From NCBI GenBank assembly GCA_947496905.1, contig CANMEW010000042.1, positions 1 through 10,963 of the forward strand: 10,963 bases of DNA, read 5' to 3'. Position numbers and translations under genes: made by a program. The stretch comes from Rickettsiales bacterium (GTDB taxonomy: Bacteria; Pseudomonadota; Alphaproteobacteria; Rickettsiales; UBA1997). The notes beneath the pieces were generated by a model. That model had not been told where the DNA came from and made no database searches. It saw only the letters and a program-made list of their open reading frames with translations. This document shows, one piece after another, positions 1 through 5,846 of this stretch. Numbering within the stretch: the stretch's first letter is position 1; every line of letters starts with the position of its first letter.

Positions 1-234
1 GCTGAAGCTTGGAAAGCTACGGAATTTTTTGATCCAAATTTTATTCCATCTGTTGGAGATTTTTTTACCGAAATTCTATCGGTTTGGGAAATGTTGAGGG
101 TGGAGATGGGTTCTTCAGCGGCGACTAACTCTGGAATCAAAGCGCCACCTAATACACCGCGACCAGCTACTGCGCCGAAAAAATCTGGAGTTAACTCTGG
201 AATCAAAGCGCCACCTAATACGCCGCGCCGATAA
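1..234 (+). CDS. 3' end of unrecognised protein with repeated Pro/Asn-rich tail (partial)
   Basis: Frame 1 is open from the left edge to a TAA at 232-234, giving 77 residues of a C-terminus. I do not recognise the family. The first half is mixed aromatic and acidic (FFDPNF, GDFFTEIL, VWEML). The last 36 residues are low-complexity, and the 12-residue unit NSGIKAPPNTPR occurs twice, 22 residues apart, separated by a Pro/Ala/Lys linker. This looks like a flexible tail. The gene converges on dciA with only 14 bp between the stops, so its 3' end leaves no room for a separate terminator. The near-exact in-frame DNA repeat supports real coding. Function is unknown because the N-terminal part lies outside the window. 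Confidence 0.55.
   Translation, partial: AEAWKATEFFDPNFIPSVGDFFTEILSVWEMLRVEMGSSAATNSGIKAPPNTPRPATAPKKSGVNSGIKAPPNTPRR
126..221 (+). repeat. In-frame 30-bp direct repeat in the partial gene
   Basis: Bases 126-155 and 192-221 are identical over 30 bp (beginning TAACTCTGGAATC). After one mismatch they continue with CCGCG. The period is 66 bp, a multiple of three, so both copies encode NSGIKAPPNTPR. Nucleotide identity beyond what the protein requires points to recent duplication or recombination. Confidence 0.85.
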
Positions 235-248
235 TATTAAAGGAACCT

Positions 249-725
249 CTAAATTTTACTCAAAATCTCCCTGCCCAACTTTCTTAAAGTTTCCGCCAAT
301 TCGACATCTCCGATTTCGCTGATTTTTTCTTGCAGAAAATTTTCCTGCATCTCGGGAAGCTTGATGTCTAGCGCCCTCTCCGCATCGATGTTTTTTGGCT
401 CTTGCTTGATGATTATTTTTGAAACCGATTTGAAACCGTAAAAAGACGAGATTCTCTCCAAAATAATTTCCGAATTATTCTCCAAAAAAAATCCCACTGC
501 TGAGTTGTAAACCGCAATGGTGAGACGTGCTCCACTCTTGTCTTTGTTAAAATTTATCGATTTTGGGTAGCAGAATTTGGCATATTTTTTCCCAATAATC
601 TCTTCCCAATTTTTGGCAAAATTGTTAATCATTACGAATTCCTTTTTGCTGCCACGAAATAGTGGCTTTAAAAGGTTTTCCATCTTTTGATCAATTTGCT
701 GTAAGCCATAAAAATTTTTAGACAT
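249..725 (-). CDS. dciA: DciA-like DUF721 protein (replicative helicase loader)
   Basis: This 158-residue protein fits the DUF721/DciA family, the bacterial factor that helps load the replicative helicase DnaB in species lacking DnaC or DnaI. The N-terminal half carries the family signature: a helix, then NNFAKNWEEIIGKKYAKFCYP (about residues 34-54), followed by a KH-like beta-alpha segment (LTIAVYNSAVGFFLENNSEIILERIS, about 68-93). The C-terminal part is charged and probably extended. The start ATG overlaps the end of ispE by 8 bp, so translation is probably coupled and both genes share a transcript. No Shine-Dalgarno sequence precedes the ATG. Family assignment is fairly secure; the function is taken from characterised family members. 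Confidence 0.8.
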   Translation of the reverse strand: MSKNFYGLQQIDQKMENLLKPLFRGSKKEFVMINNFAKNWEEIIGKKYAKFCYPKSINFNKDKSGARLTIAVYNSAVGFFLENNSEIILERISSFYGFKSVSKIIIKQEPKNIDAERALDIKLPEMQENFLQEKISEIGDVELAETLRKLGREILSKI

Positions 726-1563
726 GAGATAAAATTTTGGCTTTTTCTACAAAAAATTTTGGGAAAGTTTTTTTCAATTTTTCTTCCGCCTCATCAAACT
801 CTTCCTCACTTGCAAAAAGCGCAAAACAAGTCGCGCCGCTTCCCGACATTTTAGCCACTTCCGCTCCACAATTTCTTAACTCATTCAGAATTTCTGTTAT
901 TATTGGAAGCTTTGCTATTGCTGGTTTTTCGAGGTCGTTTGGAAAATTTTTGATCAGAAAAATTGGATCTTTTTCCAACAAATCTTGTGTCGGAATTTCT
1001 GACGAGAAATTTCCTCTCAATTCGCCAAAAACCTCTTTGGTCAGAAGGGAAATTCTAGGATTAATCAGTAAAATGGGGATGGGTTTAAAGGCGGGAAAAT
1101 TCTCAATTACCTCGCCGCGACCTTTGACAATCGAGGCCTGGTCTTCAAAGAAGAAGGCAATGTCTGAGCCAAAATTTAGCGAGATTTTTTGTAGATCAGT
1201 TTTTGACAGCTGGAGGGAAAAAAGTTTATTCAGCAAAATCATGAAGGAGGCAGCATCGCTGGAGCCGCCACCCAAGCCGGCTCCAACAGGAATATTTTTT
1301 TTGATTCTGATGCGAAGGTTTTTTGGAACACCAAATTTCGCAGCGAAAAAATCTAAAATTTGTAGGAAAAGATTATTTTCTGGATCAACAAATTCGGCGA
1401 ACTCACCACCGATTTCCAACTTCAAACTCTCTTCCTCTTCTACCGAAAGTTCGTCCGCCAAATCAAGAAATGCGAAAAGCGATTCCAGCTTGTGATAGCC
1501 ATCCGCCCTCATCCCAAGAACCTTGAGAAAAAGATTAATCTTTGCCGGACAGAAATTTTTCAT
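718..1563 (-). CDS. ispE: 4-diphosphocytidyl-2-C-methyl-D-erythritol kinase
   Basis: IspE phosphorylates CDP-methylerythritol with ATP, the fourth step of the MEP route to IPP and DMAPP in the cytosol. At 281 residues it has the normal length of this GHMP kinase. Visible motifs are the N-terminal AKINLFLKVLGMRADGYH with catalytic Lys8, the ATP-binding glycine loop PVGAGLGGGSSDAA (92-105), GSDIAFF with catalytic Asp134, and the C-terminal MSGSGATCF (239-247). The ATG at 1563 gives the standard N-terminus. It lies downstream of the 278-bp hairpin-rich spacer after nadA and overlaps dciA by 8 bp. The gene implies that this organism makes its own isoprenoid precursors by the MEP pathway, which Rickettsia species lack. 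Confidence 0.96.
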   Translation of the reverse strand: MKNFCPAKINLFLKVLGMRADGYHKLESLFAFLDLADELSVEEEESLKLEIGGEFAEFVDPENNLFLQILDFFAAKFGVPKNLRIRIKKNIPVGAGLGGGSSDAASFMILLNKLFSLQLSKTDLQKISLNFGSDIAFFFEDQASIVKGRGEVIENFPAFKPIPILLINPRISLLTKEVFGELRGNFSSEIPTQDLLEKDPIFLIKNFPNDLEKPAIAKLPIITEILNELRNCGAEVAKMSGSGATCFALFASEEEFDEAEEKLKKTFPKFFVEKAKILSHV

Positions 1564-1841
1564 GATTATGTTTGCATGCCTTTAGCTAAGAAAGCCTCTA
1601 CAAAGCCAAGATTTTTTGAGCAGAAAAGCGTACTCTGACGTACGATTCGAGCGCAGGGATCGAGCTTAAACTCGATGTCAGTTCTTACTAAAAATGCTTC
1701 GCATTTTTTTAACGCCCGAACCTCGCGAAGAAATTTGGTAACTCCACAAGTGACTTCGTCACTTGTAACTCGCTCAAAAAATTAAAAGAACCTGCGAGTA
1801 ACCTTACCGAAAAAGAGAAAAGATAGCTCTGCAGAGGTTTT
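1564..1841. repeat. Hairpin-rich spacer between nadA and ispE
   Basis: No convincing gene is seen in these 278 bp. The spacer holds five short inverted repeats in a row: CGTAC/GTACG (1629-1644, loop 6); ATCGAG/CTCGAT (1659-1676, loop 6); AAAAATGC/GCATTTTT (1690-1708, loop TTC, flanked by T and A runs, so terminator-like on either strand); ACAAGTGAC/GTCACTTGT (1746-1766, perfect 9-bp stem, loop TTC); and GTAACTCGC/GCGAGTAAC (1765-1802, one mismatch). The dense packing suggests palindromic repeat elements or a structured leader of the ispE-dciA transcript. The 1690-1708 hairpin could end the trpS-nadA transcript. Confidence 0.6.
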
Positions 1842-2819
1842 TTAGGACATCTCAAGCATTTTTCTCAGAGGCAGTTCAGCTCTTCTCCTCAAATTTTCGT
1901 CCATTTGCAACTCCCCACCAAAGCCTGTTTTATCTCCATATTTCATCACCAGATAGAGTTTTTCCAAATTATTGAGCTGCATGTAAGGACAAGAGTTGCA
2001 AAGCGTGCAGCCTGCCTTGTCAAGCGATGGACAGTCATAAAATTTTGCTGACCGGTTCCTTTTCTGCATTTGGTGGATGATGTGCAGCTCGGTCAAAACA
2101 ATGAATTCCCCGCCCTGATTTTCTTCAGTAAATTTTAAGAGTGACGAGGTTGAGCCAACGTGACTGGCGTAAGAAAGGAGACTTTGTGGGCATTCCGGAT
2201 GGGCGATCACCTTTGCAGCGGGATGATTAGTGATTAATTTCACCAGCTCTTTTTCACTGAATTGCTCATGCACCACACAACTACCATTCCACAAAATCAT
2301 TTTGCGGCCAGTCACTTTTTCTAAGTAACGACCCAAATGTTGGTCAGGTGCGAAGATGATTTCTTTGTCAGTAGGGATTTGGTCGATGATTTTTTTGGCG
2401 TTGGTGGAGGTGACGATGACATCGGACAGAGCCTTGATTTCAGCGGAGCAATTGATGTAGGTGACGACAATTGCTTGCGGATATTTTTTACGAAATTCGG
2501 CGAAAGGTTGTGGTTGACAAGAGTCTTCGAGAGAACAGCCGGCTTGGAAATCGGGGATGAGAACTTTTTTTTGTGGGGAGAGAATTTTTGCCACCTCCGC
2601 CATAAATTTTACGCCACAAAAAACGATTTCAGCAGCGTCTGTTGTGGCTGCTTTGCGAGAGAGATCGAGTGAGTCACCGACAAAATCGGCAATATCTTGG
2701 ATTTCTGAATCTTGGTAAAAATGGGAGAGAATTACCGCATTTCGCTCTTTCTTCAAACGCAAAATTTCCTGCGTTAAATCAACAGATGAGAGCTCTTTTT
2801 CGAATTGTTTTGGTAGCAT
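1842..2819 (-). CDS. nadA: Quinolinate synthase A
   Basis: NadA condenses iminoaspartate with dihydroxyacetone phosphate to quinolinate in de novo NAD synthesis, using a [4Fe-4S] cluster. The 325-residue protein has the three cluster cysteines at the expected spacing: Cys95 (in AGCSLEDSC), Cys181 (in WNGSCVVH) and Cys277 (in CTLCNSCPYM). Other family motifs include SHFYQ near residue 32, the HPECP segment at 207-211 and GSTSS at 222-226. It starts 2 bp after the trpS stop with no Shine-Dalgarno sequence, so it is probably translated by coupling with trpS. The partner nadB is not in the window. De novo NAD synthesis is often lost in obligate intracellular bacteria, so its presence argues for some metabolic independence. 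Confidence 0.97.
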   Translation of the reverse strand: MLPKQFEKELSSVDLTQEILRLKKERNAVILSHFYQDSEIQDIADFVGDSLDLSRKAATTDAAEIVFCGVKFMAEVAKILSPQKKVLIPDFQAGCSLEDSCQPQPFAEFRKKYPQAIVVTYINCSAEIKALSDVIVTSTNAKKIIDQIPTDKEIIFAPDQHLGRYLEKVTGRKMILWNGSCVVHEQFSEKELVKLITNHPAAKVIAHPECPQSLLSYASHVGSTSSLLKFTEENQGGEFIVLTELHIIHQMQKRNRSAKFYDCPSLDKAGCTLCNSCPYMQLNNLEKLYLVMKYGDKTGFGGELQMDENLRRRAELPLRKMLEMS

Positions 2820-2821
2820 TT

Positions 2822-3805
2822 TTACAGCCCAACAATTTTAAAAACTTCGCATTTGGTGCGCGCCGCTATTTCTTGCGCTTGCTTTTGACCATCTTTCAAA
2901 ACTTGCTCAATGTAAGACTGGTCTTGCTTGAGGCGAGACAGGCTTTCTTGAATTGGGCGCAATTTTTCAACCACACTTTCCGCCAAATCATTTTTAAATT
3001 TCCCATTTCCAGCAGTTTCGTATTTTTCTGCGAGCTCTGTTGGCGCAGTGCCAGACGTGGCTGAAAAGATGTTCAACAAATTAAAAATTTCTGTACGGGT
3101 TTCGTCGAAAGTAATTGTTGGCAAAGAGTCAGTTTTTGCCTTTTTAATTTTTTTTGAGATCAGCTCTGGAGAGTCTTCGAGGTTGATGCGAGAGAGGTCC
3201 GATTCATCCGACTTGCTCATTTTTTTAACACCGTCTTGAAGCGACATGATGCGCTTGACGCCACTGAGAATCATTGGCTCCGGCAACTTAAAATATTTTA
3301 TTCCAAAACGATTGTTGAATGCGCCGGCAATGTCGCGAGTGAGCTCAAGATGCTGTTTTTGATCGTCACCAACTGGCACGAGATCAGAATGGTAGAGAAG
3401 AATGTCGGATGCCATTAGGACAGGGTAGGAGTAGAGGCCGAGATTGCTTGTCGCATCGGACTCGCTACCAGATTTCTCCTTAAACTGAGTCATCCGATTC
3501 AGCCAGCCCATTGGAGTTAATGTGCCCAAAACCCACGCCAATTCAGCATGTTCCGGCACTTCGCTTTGCACAAAAATTGTCGATTTTTTTGGGTCGAGCC
3601 CACAAGCCAAGTAAACCGCAGCAGCATCCAAAACATTTTTTCGTAATTCTGTTGGATCTTGTGGCAGCGTGACCGCGTGCAGATTCATTACGCCGAAAAT
3701 GCAGCGGTGAGTTTCTTGCAAGTCAATCCAGTTTCGAATTGAACCGAGGTAATTTCCGAGATGCAGATTTCCTGTTGGCTGAATACCGGAAAGAACAGTT
3801 TTCAT
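2822..3805 (-). CDS. trpS: Tryptophanyl-tRNA synthetase
   Basis: TrpS is the cytosolic class I aminoacyl-tRNA synthetase that charges tRNA-Trp. The length of 327 residues is typical of bacterial TrpS. Seen in order: the N-terminal SGIQPTGNLHLGNYLG with the HIGH-type signature HLGN (15-18), the SYPVLMASDILLYHSDLVPVG region (126-146), DDQKQHLELTRDIA (147-160), and the KMSKS loop (195-199). The ATG lies only about 16 bp after the rpmE terminator hairpin, and no Shine-Dalgarno sequence is visible. Transcripts of trpS must therefore read through that hairpin or start inside the 3' end of rpmE. It is followed at 2 bp by nadA, giving a trpS-nadA unit. Confidence 0.97.
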   Translation of the reverse strand: MKTVLSGIQPTGNLHLGNYLGSIRNWIDLQETHRCIFGVMNLHAVTLPQDPTELRKNVLDAAAVYLACGLDPKKSTIFVQSEVPEHAELAWVLGTLTPMGWLNRMTQFKEKSGSESDATSNLGLYSYPVLMASDILLYHSDLVPVGDDQKQHLELTRDIAGAFNNRFGIKYFKLPEPMILSGVKRIMSLQDGVKKMSKSDESDLSRINLEDSPELISKKIKKAKTDSLPTITFDETRTEIFNLLNIFSATSGTAPTELAEKYETAGNGKFKNDLAESVVEKLRPIQESLSRLKQDQSYIEQVLKDGQKQAQEIAARTKCEVFKIVGL

Positions 3806-3811
3806 TTGGGG

Positions 3812-3843
3812 AATAAAAATGGCGCCTCGTTGAAAGAGGCGCC
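3812..3843 (-). terminator. Rho-independent terminator after rpmE, in the trpS leader
   Basis: On the minus strand an 8-bp perfect GC-rich stem, GGCGCCTC/GAGGCGCC (3843-3836 with 3828-3821, 7-nt loop), is followed at once by ATTTTTATT. It lies 19 bp downstream of the rpmE stop, where an intrinsic terminator belongs. The U-tract ends about 7 nt before the trpS ATG, which leaves no room for a trpS promoter after it. It could work as partial terminator or attenuator between rpmE and trpS. Confidence 0.8.
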
Positions 3844-3862
3844 GGAAGGGTCTTGGATGGAG

Positions 3863-4144
3863 TTATTCAGATTTAGTTTCTGCTGTTCCAGATGTGAAAT
3901 TGAAGTCGCCAAACTTACTTTTGAACTTGCCCAATCTCTCATTGTTAGAATTCACAAAACTTTTTGATTGGTCTTGCCAAGCCGGATGATTTTTTGGATC
4001 GACGTCGAGCTTCAGCGTGTCGCCTTCTTTGCCGTAAGTGGTCATGATTTGGAACTTTGTTCCGTCCGTCATTACAACATTAACAATATGTTGTTGCGGC
4101 ACGAAGCCAGCAGCTTTTGCTTTCGGGAGTTTTGCTTGTGACAT
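3863..4144 (-). CDS. rpmE: 50S ribosomal protein bL31
   Basis: bL31 bridges the large and small ribosomal subunits. The core fits alphaproteobacterial L31: VVMTDGTKFQIMTTYGKEGDTLKLDVDPKNHPAW (from about residue 23), then a C-terminal segment ending in KFKSKFGDF. The protein has 93 residues and no cysteine at all, so it is the zinc-free (C-minus) type. It is somewhat longer than usual: the first 17 residues are a Lys/Ala-rich lead-in rather than the short MKxxIHPxY start, and there is a Thr/Ser/Glu-rich tail. The next in-frame ATG (Met25) would remove the first core strand, so 4144 is preferred. The gene lies 79 bp after hemC and ends at a clear terminator. Its leader is very pyrimidine-rich. 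Confidence 0.92.
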   Translation of the reverse strand: MSQAKLPKAKAAGFVPQQHIVNVVMTDGTKFQIMTTYGKEGDTLKLDVDPKNHPAWQDQSKSFVNSNNERLGKFKSKFGDFNFTSGTAETKSE

Positions 4145-4223
4145 ATTTTATTTAAAATGTGGGAGTGAAAGTGGGGGAGAGGGTTGTCGAGAAGAAGCGA
4201 ACTTTATTTTGCCTGCAGTTCTT
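4145..4223 (-). other. Pyrimidine-rich spacer between hemC and rpmE
   Basis: On the minus strand this 79-bp spacer has a tract of C, T and A almost without G (about 4155-4190), followed by the AT-rich stretch TTTTAAATAAAAT directly before the rpmE ATG. It probably carries the rpmE leader. I could not assign a convincing -35/-10 pair, and no hairpin terminator for hemC is visible. Confidence 0.35.
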
Positions 4224-5162
4224 TTATGCAAGAAATTTGAGGATTTTTTGCAGCAATTGTGACGCTTCTTTTTTGGTTTTTTCTGCTGCTGCAATTCCAA
4301 GTTTGACCGCCGCGCTAAGATTTAAATTTCCGCTAGATTTTGTTTCAAAAACCTCGCTGCCATCGTGACCCAGAAGGAGTGTAGTTAAATTTAATTTACC
4401 GCCTTCAACAACGGCATGTACCGCCACCGGAGTTGAGCAAGATGCGCCTAATTCACGCAAAAAAGCACGCTCGGCCGTAATGCAAATCTGGGTTTCTTCA
4501 TGATTAATTTTTTCCGCAATCTGCCTGATTTTTACGTCAGATTTTCTGACCTGAACTGCCAGTGAGCCTTGTCCGCCAGATGGCAGCATTACATCCTTCT
4601 CGATTATTTTGGTAATTTTTAGTTCTTTTGCGAGTCTTGCTAAACCGCACACAGCAAGGATTGAAGCATCCACCTCACCCTCATCAATTTTTTTCAAACG
4701 GGTGTCAACATTGCCGCGAAAATTAACAATTTTTAGATCGGATCGAAGGTGAAGCAATGTTGCTTTGCGCCGCGCAGAGGACGTGCCAACGGTTGCGTAC
4801 ATTGGCAGGTCTTCTAGTGAGGAAAATTTTGTGGAAATAAAACAGTCGCGCGCATCAAGCCTTTCAGTAAAAGCGATAATTTCTGTTTCGTCGTGAATTA
4901 CTGGAGGAACATCTTTTGCGGAATGTACCGCAATGTCGATTTTATTTTGGATTAGAGCCTCTTCCAGCTCTTTGATGAACAGACCTTTGCCGCCAAGATT
5001 CGCAAGATTTTGATCTTGAATCTTGTCGCCAGAAGTTGTGATTGGAACGATTTCAATTTGCTGAAAATGTGGGGCGAGAAGTAGATAAACCTCAGCAACC
5101 TGTGCCAGCGCTAATCGGCTAGACCTAGTGCCAATTCTAATTTTATCAGAAGTCGATGGCAT
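4224..5162 (-). CDS. hemC: Porphobilinogen deaminase (hydroxymethylbilane synthase)
   Basis: HemC joins four porphobilinogen molecules into hydroxymethylbilane in cytosolic tetrapyrrole synthesis. With the start at 5162 (MPSTSDKIRIG) the protein has 312 residues. It shows IRIGTRSSRLALAQ at the N-terminus, HSAKDVP with catalytic Asp84, SSARRKATLL and NFRGNVDTRL in the substrate-binding domain, and LGASCSTP with Cys242, which carries the dipyrromethane cofactor. Asp84 and Cys242 match the E. coli numbering exactly. An upstream in-frame ATG at 5222 would add 20 residues, but that stretch is the rpmJ gene in another frame, so I reject it. The gene starts 13 bp after the rpmJ stop, suggesting co-transcription. 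Confidence 0.95.
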   Translation of the reverse strand: MPSTSDKIRIGTRSSRLALAQVAEVYLLLAPHFQQIEIVPITTSGDKIQDQNLANLGGKGLFIKELEEALIQNKIDIAVHSAKDVPPVIHDETEIIAFTERLDARDCFISTKFSSLEDLPMYATVGTSSARRKATLLHLRSDLKIVNFRGNVDTRLKKIDEGEVDASILAVCGLARLAKELKITKIIEKDVMLPSGGQGSLAVQVRKSDVKIRQIAEKINHEETQICITAERAFLRELGASCSTPVAVHAVVEGGKLNLTTLLLGHDGSEVFETKSSGNLNLSAAVKLGIAAAEKTKKEASQLLQKILKFLA

Positions 5163-5175
5163 CAGATTGAGACAA

Positions 5176-5301
5176 CTACCCTTGTCTGGCTTTGAAGCGA
5201 GGATTGACTTTATTGATGACATAGACGCGACCTTTTCTGCGAACTAGCTTACAATTTTTGTCTCTTTTTTTTGCAGATTTAAGCGAGTTGTAAATTTTCA
5301 T
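5176..5301 (-). CDS. rpmJ: 50S ribosomal protein bL36
   Basis: This 41-residue gene encodes a small basic protein of the large ribosomal subunit. The translation begins MKIYNSLKSAKKRDKNC and ends NPRFKARQG, with VRRKGRVYVIN in the middle, which is the full-length signature of bL36. Only one cysteine (Cys17) is present, so this is the zinc-free form usual in Alphaproteobacteria. The start ATG at 5301-5299 and stop TAG at 5178-5176 give the standard length. The gene is the first of the minus-strand series and lies 13 bp before hemC. Its ATG sits only 7 bp from the large hairpin of repeat copy 1 (5309-5368), whose foot supplies a TATAAC sequence close to the start. Confidence 0.96.
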   Translation of the reverse strand: MKIYNSLKSAKKRDKNCKLVRRKGRVYVINKVNPRFKARQG

Positions 5302-5305
5302 CTGA

Positions 5306-5311
5306 GTTATA
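5306..5311 (-). promoter_or_regulatory. Possible -10 box (TATAAC) for rpmJ
   Basis: The minus strand reads GGTATAACTCAG directly before the rpmJ ATG. TATAAC is close to the sigma-70 -10 consensus, but no good -35 hexamer lies 16-18 bp upstream. A transcript from here would start at or next to the ATG, giving a leaderless or nearly leaderless mRNA. The box is partly formed by the end of repeat copy 1. Confidence 0.3.
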
Positions 5312-5459
5312 CCGAATCTGATTGAAGAAGCTGATCTTTCCCCCGCCGATCTAAATCAGATTCGGTATCGGGGTTCCCCGCGAAGCGGGGCGCCGCTCGT
5401 GCGGCGTAAAAAATTAAAAATATACCCATTCGGCTTCTTGAAGCTGAATGGGTATATTT
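5309..5459 (+). repeat. Modular hairpin repeat element, copy 1 (complete)
   Basis: Four hairpins lie in a row. A: ATACCGAATCTGATT (5309-5323) pairs perfectly with 5354-5368. B: CCCCGC/GCGGGG (5376-5390, loop GAA), preceded by GGGGTT. C: CGCCGC/GCGGCG (5391-5406, loop TCGT). After the A-rich linker TAAAAAATTAAAAA comes D: 5418-5436 paired with 5441-5459, 19 bp with one G-T wobble. The same order of modules recurs at 10526-10650 and, inverted and shorter, at 5739-5818. On the minus strand hairpin D is followed by TTTTTAATTTTTT, an intrinsic-terminator layout. It lies in the divergent spacer upstream of rpmJ. Confidence 0.85.
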
Positions 5460-5738
5460 CTGATTTGAAAAGGTGGTTTTGGAAGTAGTGAAAAGAAGTG
5501 GTAAAAATAACAGTTTTTTACCAAAATTTTTTGCGAACCCTGCATTGGCGCGACTTTAGATGACATCTGTACCCCATGGGGCACAATCTGTATCTCTCTT
5601 TTTAGAAAAAATTTAAGTGGAAATTGGGAAGAAATATGTGGGTCTAATTCATCAAAATTTTGCGATCTGTCCCTGCCAAAAAATAAGGTGGCGCAAGCTA
5701 TTGGCCGATTTAGAAATGTCAATTTGATTGCCAGAAAA
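5460..5738. other. Core between two inverted repeat copies, no recognised gene
   Basis: This 279-bp stretch lies between repeat copies 1 and 2. A 129-codon minus-strand frame (5414-5803) crosses it, but it starts and ends inside the repeats and resembles no family I know, so I do not call it a gene. I see no tRNA, tmRNA or signal-recognition RNA motif. It contains the palindrome CCCCATGGGG (5572-5581). Because both flanking D hairpins have their T-tracts on the outer side, a transcript born in the core on either strand would meet a terminator before leaving it. It may hold a small RNA, a decayed insertion or nothing functional. Confidence 0.4.
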
Positions 5739-5818
5739 TATACCAGAGTCCAAAGGGTTTGGTATAGTTTTTTATTTTTACGCGGACACGAGCGGCGCCC
5801 CACCTCGTGAAAGAACCC
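5739..5818 (-). repeat. Modular hairpin repeat element, copy 2 (inverted, degenerate)
   Basis: Read on the minus strand, this copy gives GGGTTCTTTCACGAGGTGGGG, then CGCCGCTCGTG, a TAAAAATAAAAAA-type linker, and an ATACC...GGTAT hairpin (5739-5766, stem TATACCA/TGGTATA). The 15-mer GGGGCGCCGCTCGTG is identical to copy 1 (5387-5401 against the complement of 5787-5801). Hairpin B survives as TTTCAC/GTGGGG only if G-U pairs form in the minus-strand RNA; hairpin C is largely lost and module A is absent. On the plus strand hairpin D is followed by GTTTTTTATTTTT, so it looks like a terminator facing murE. Confidence 0.75.
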
Positions 5819-5846
5819 TCATTACAAAACTTCCCAGAACTAATCG

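Noticed and set aside
737..1495. Long plus-strand frame (252 codons) opposite ispE
   Set aside because: It is antisense to a well-supported ispE and its Ser/Lys-rich translation has no recognisable domain; a shadow frame.
1576..1638. 20-codon plus-strand frame beginning MPLAKKAS in the nadA-ispE spacer
   Set aside because: Very short, lies among hairpins, and has no supporting signal; more likely part of the repeat-rich spacer.
5163..5222. Longer hemC start at 5222
   Set aside because: The stretch is rpmJ coding sequence in another frame, and the added residues precede the normal HemC N-terminus.
5572..5581. Palindrome CCCCATGGGG as an operator
   Set aside because: A single 10-bp palindrome with no second site and no clear promoter beside it is not enough to call an operator.
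5414..5803. Minus-strand frame of 129 codons in the divergent spacer
   Set aside because: It begins in repeat copy 2 and ends in repeat copy 1, and the protein shows no recognisable motif. An open frame by chance through repeats is more likely.
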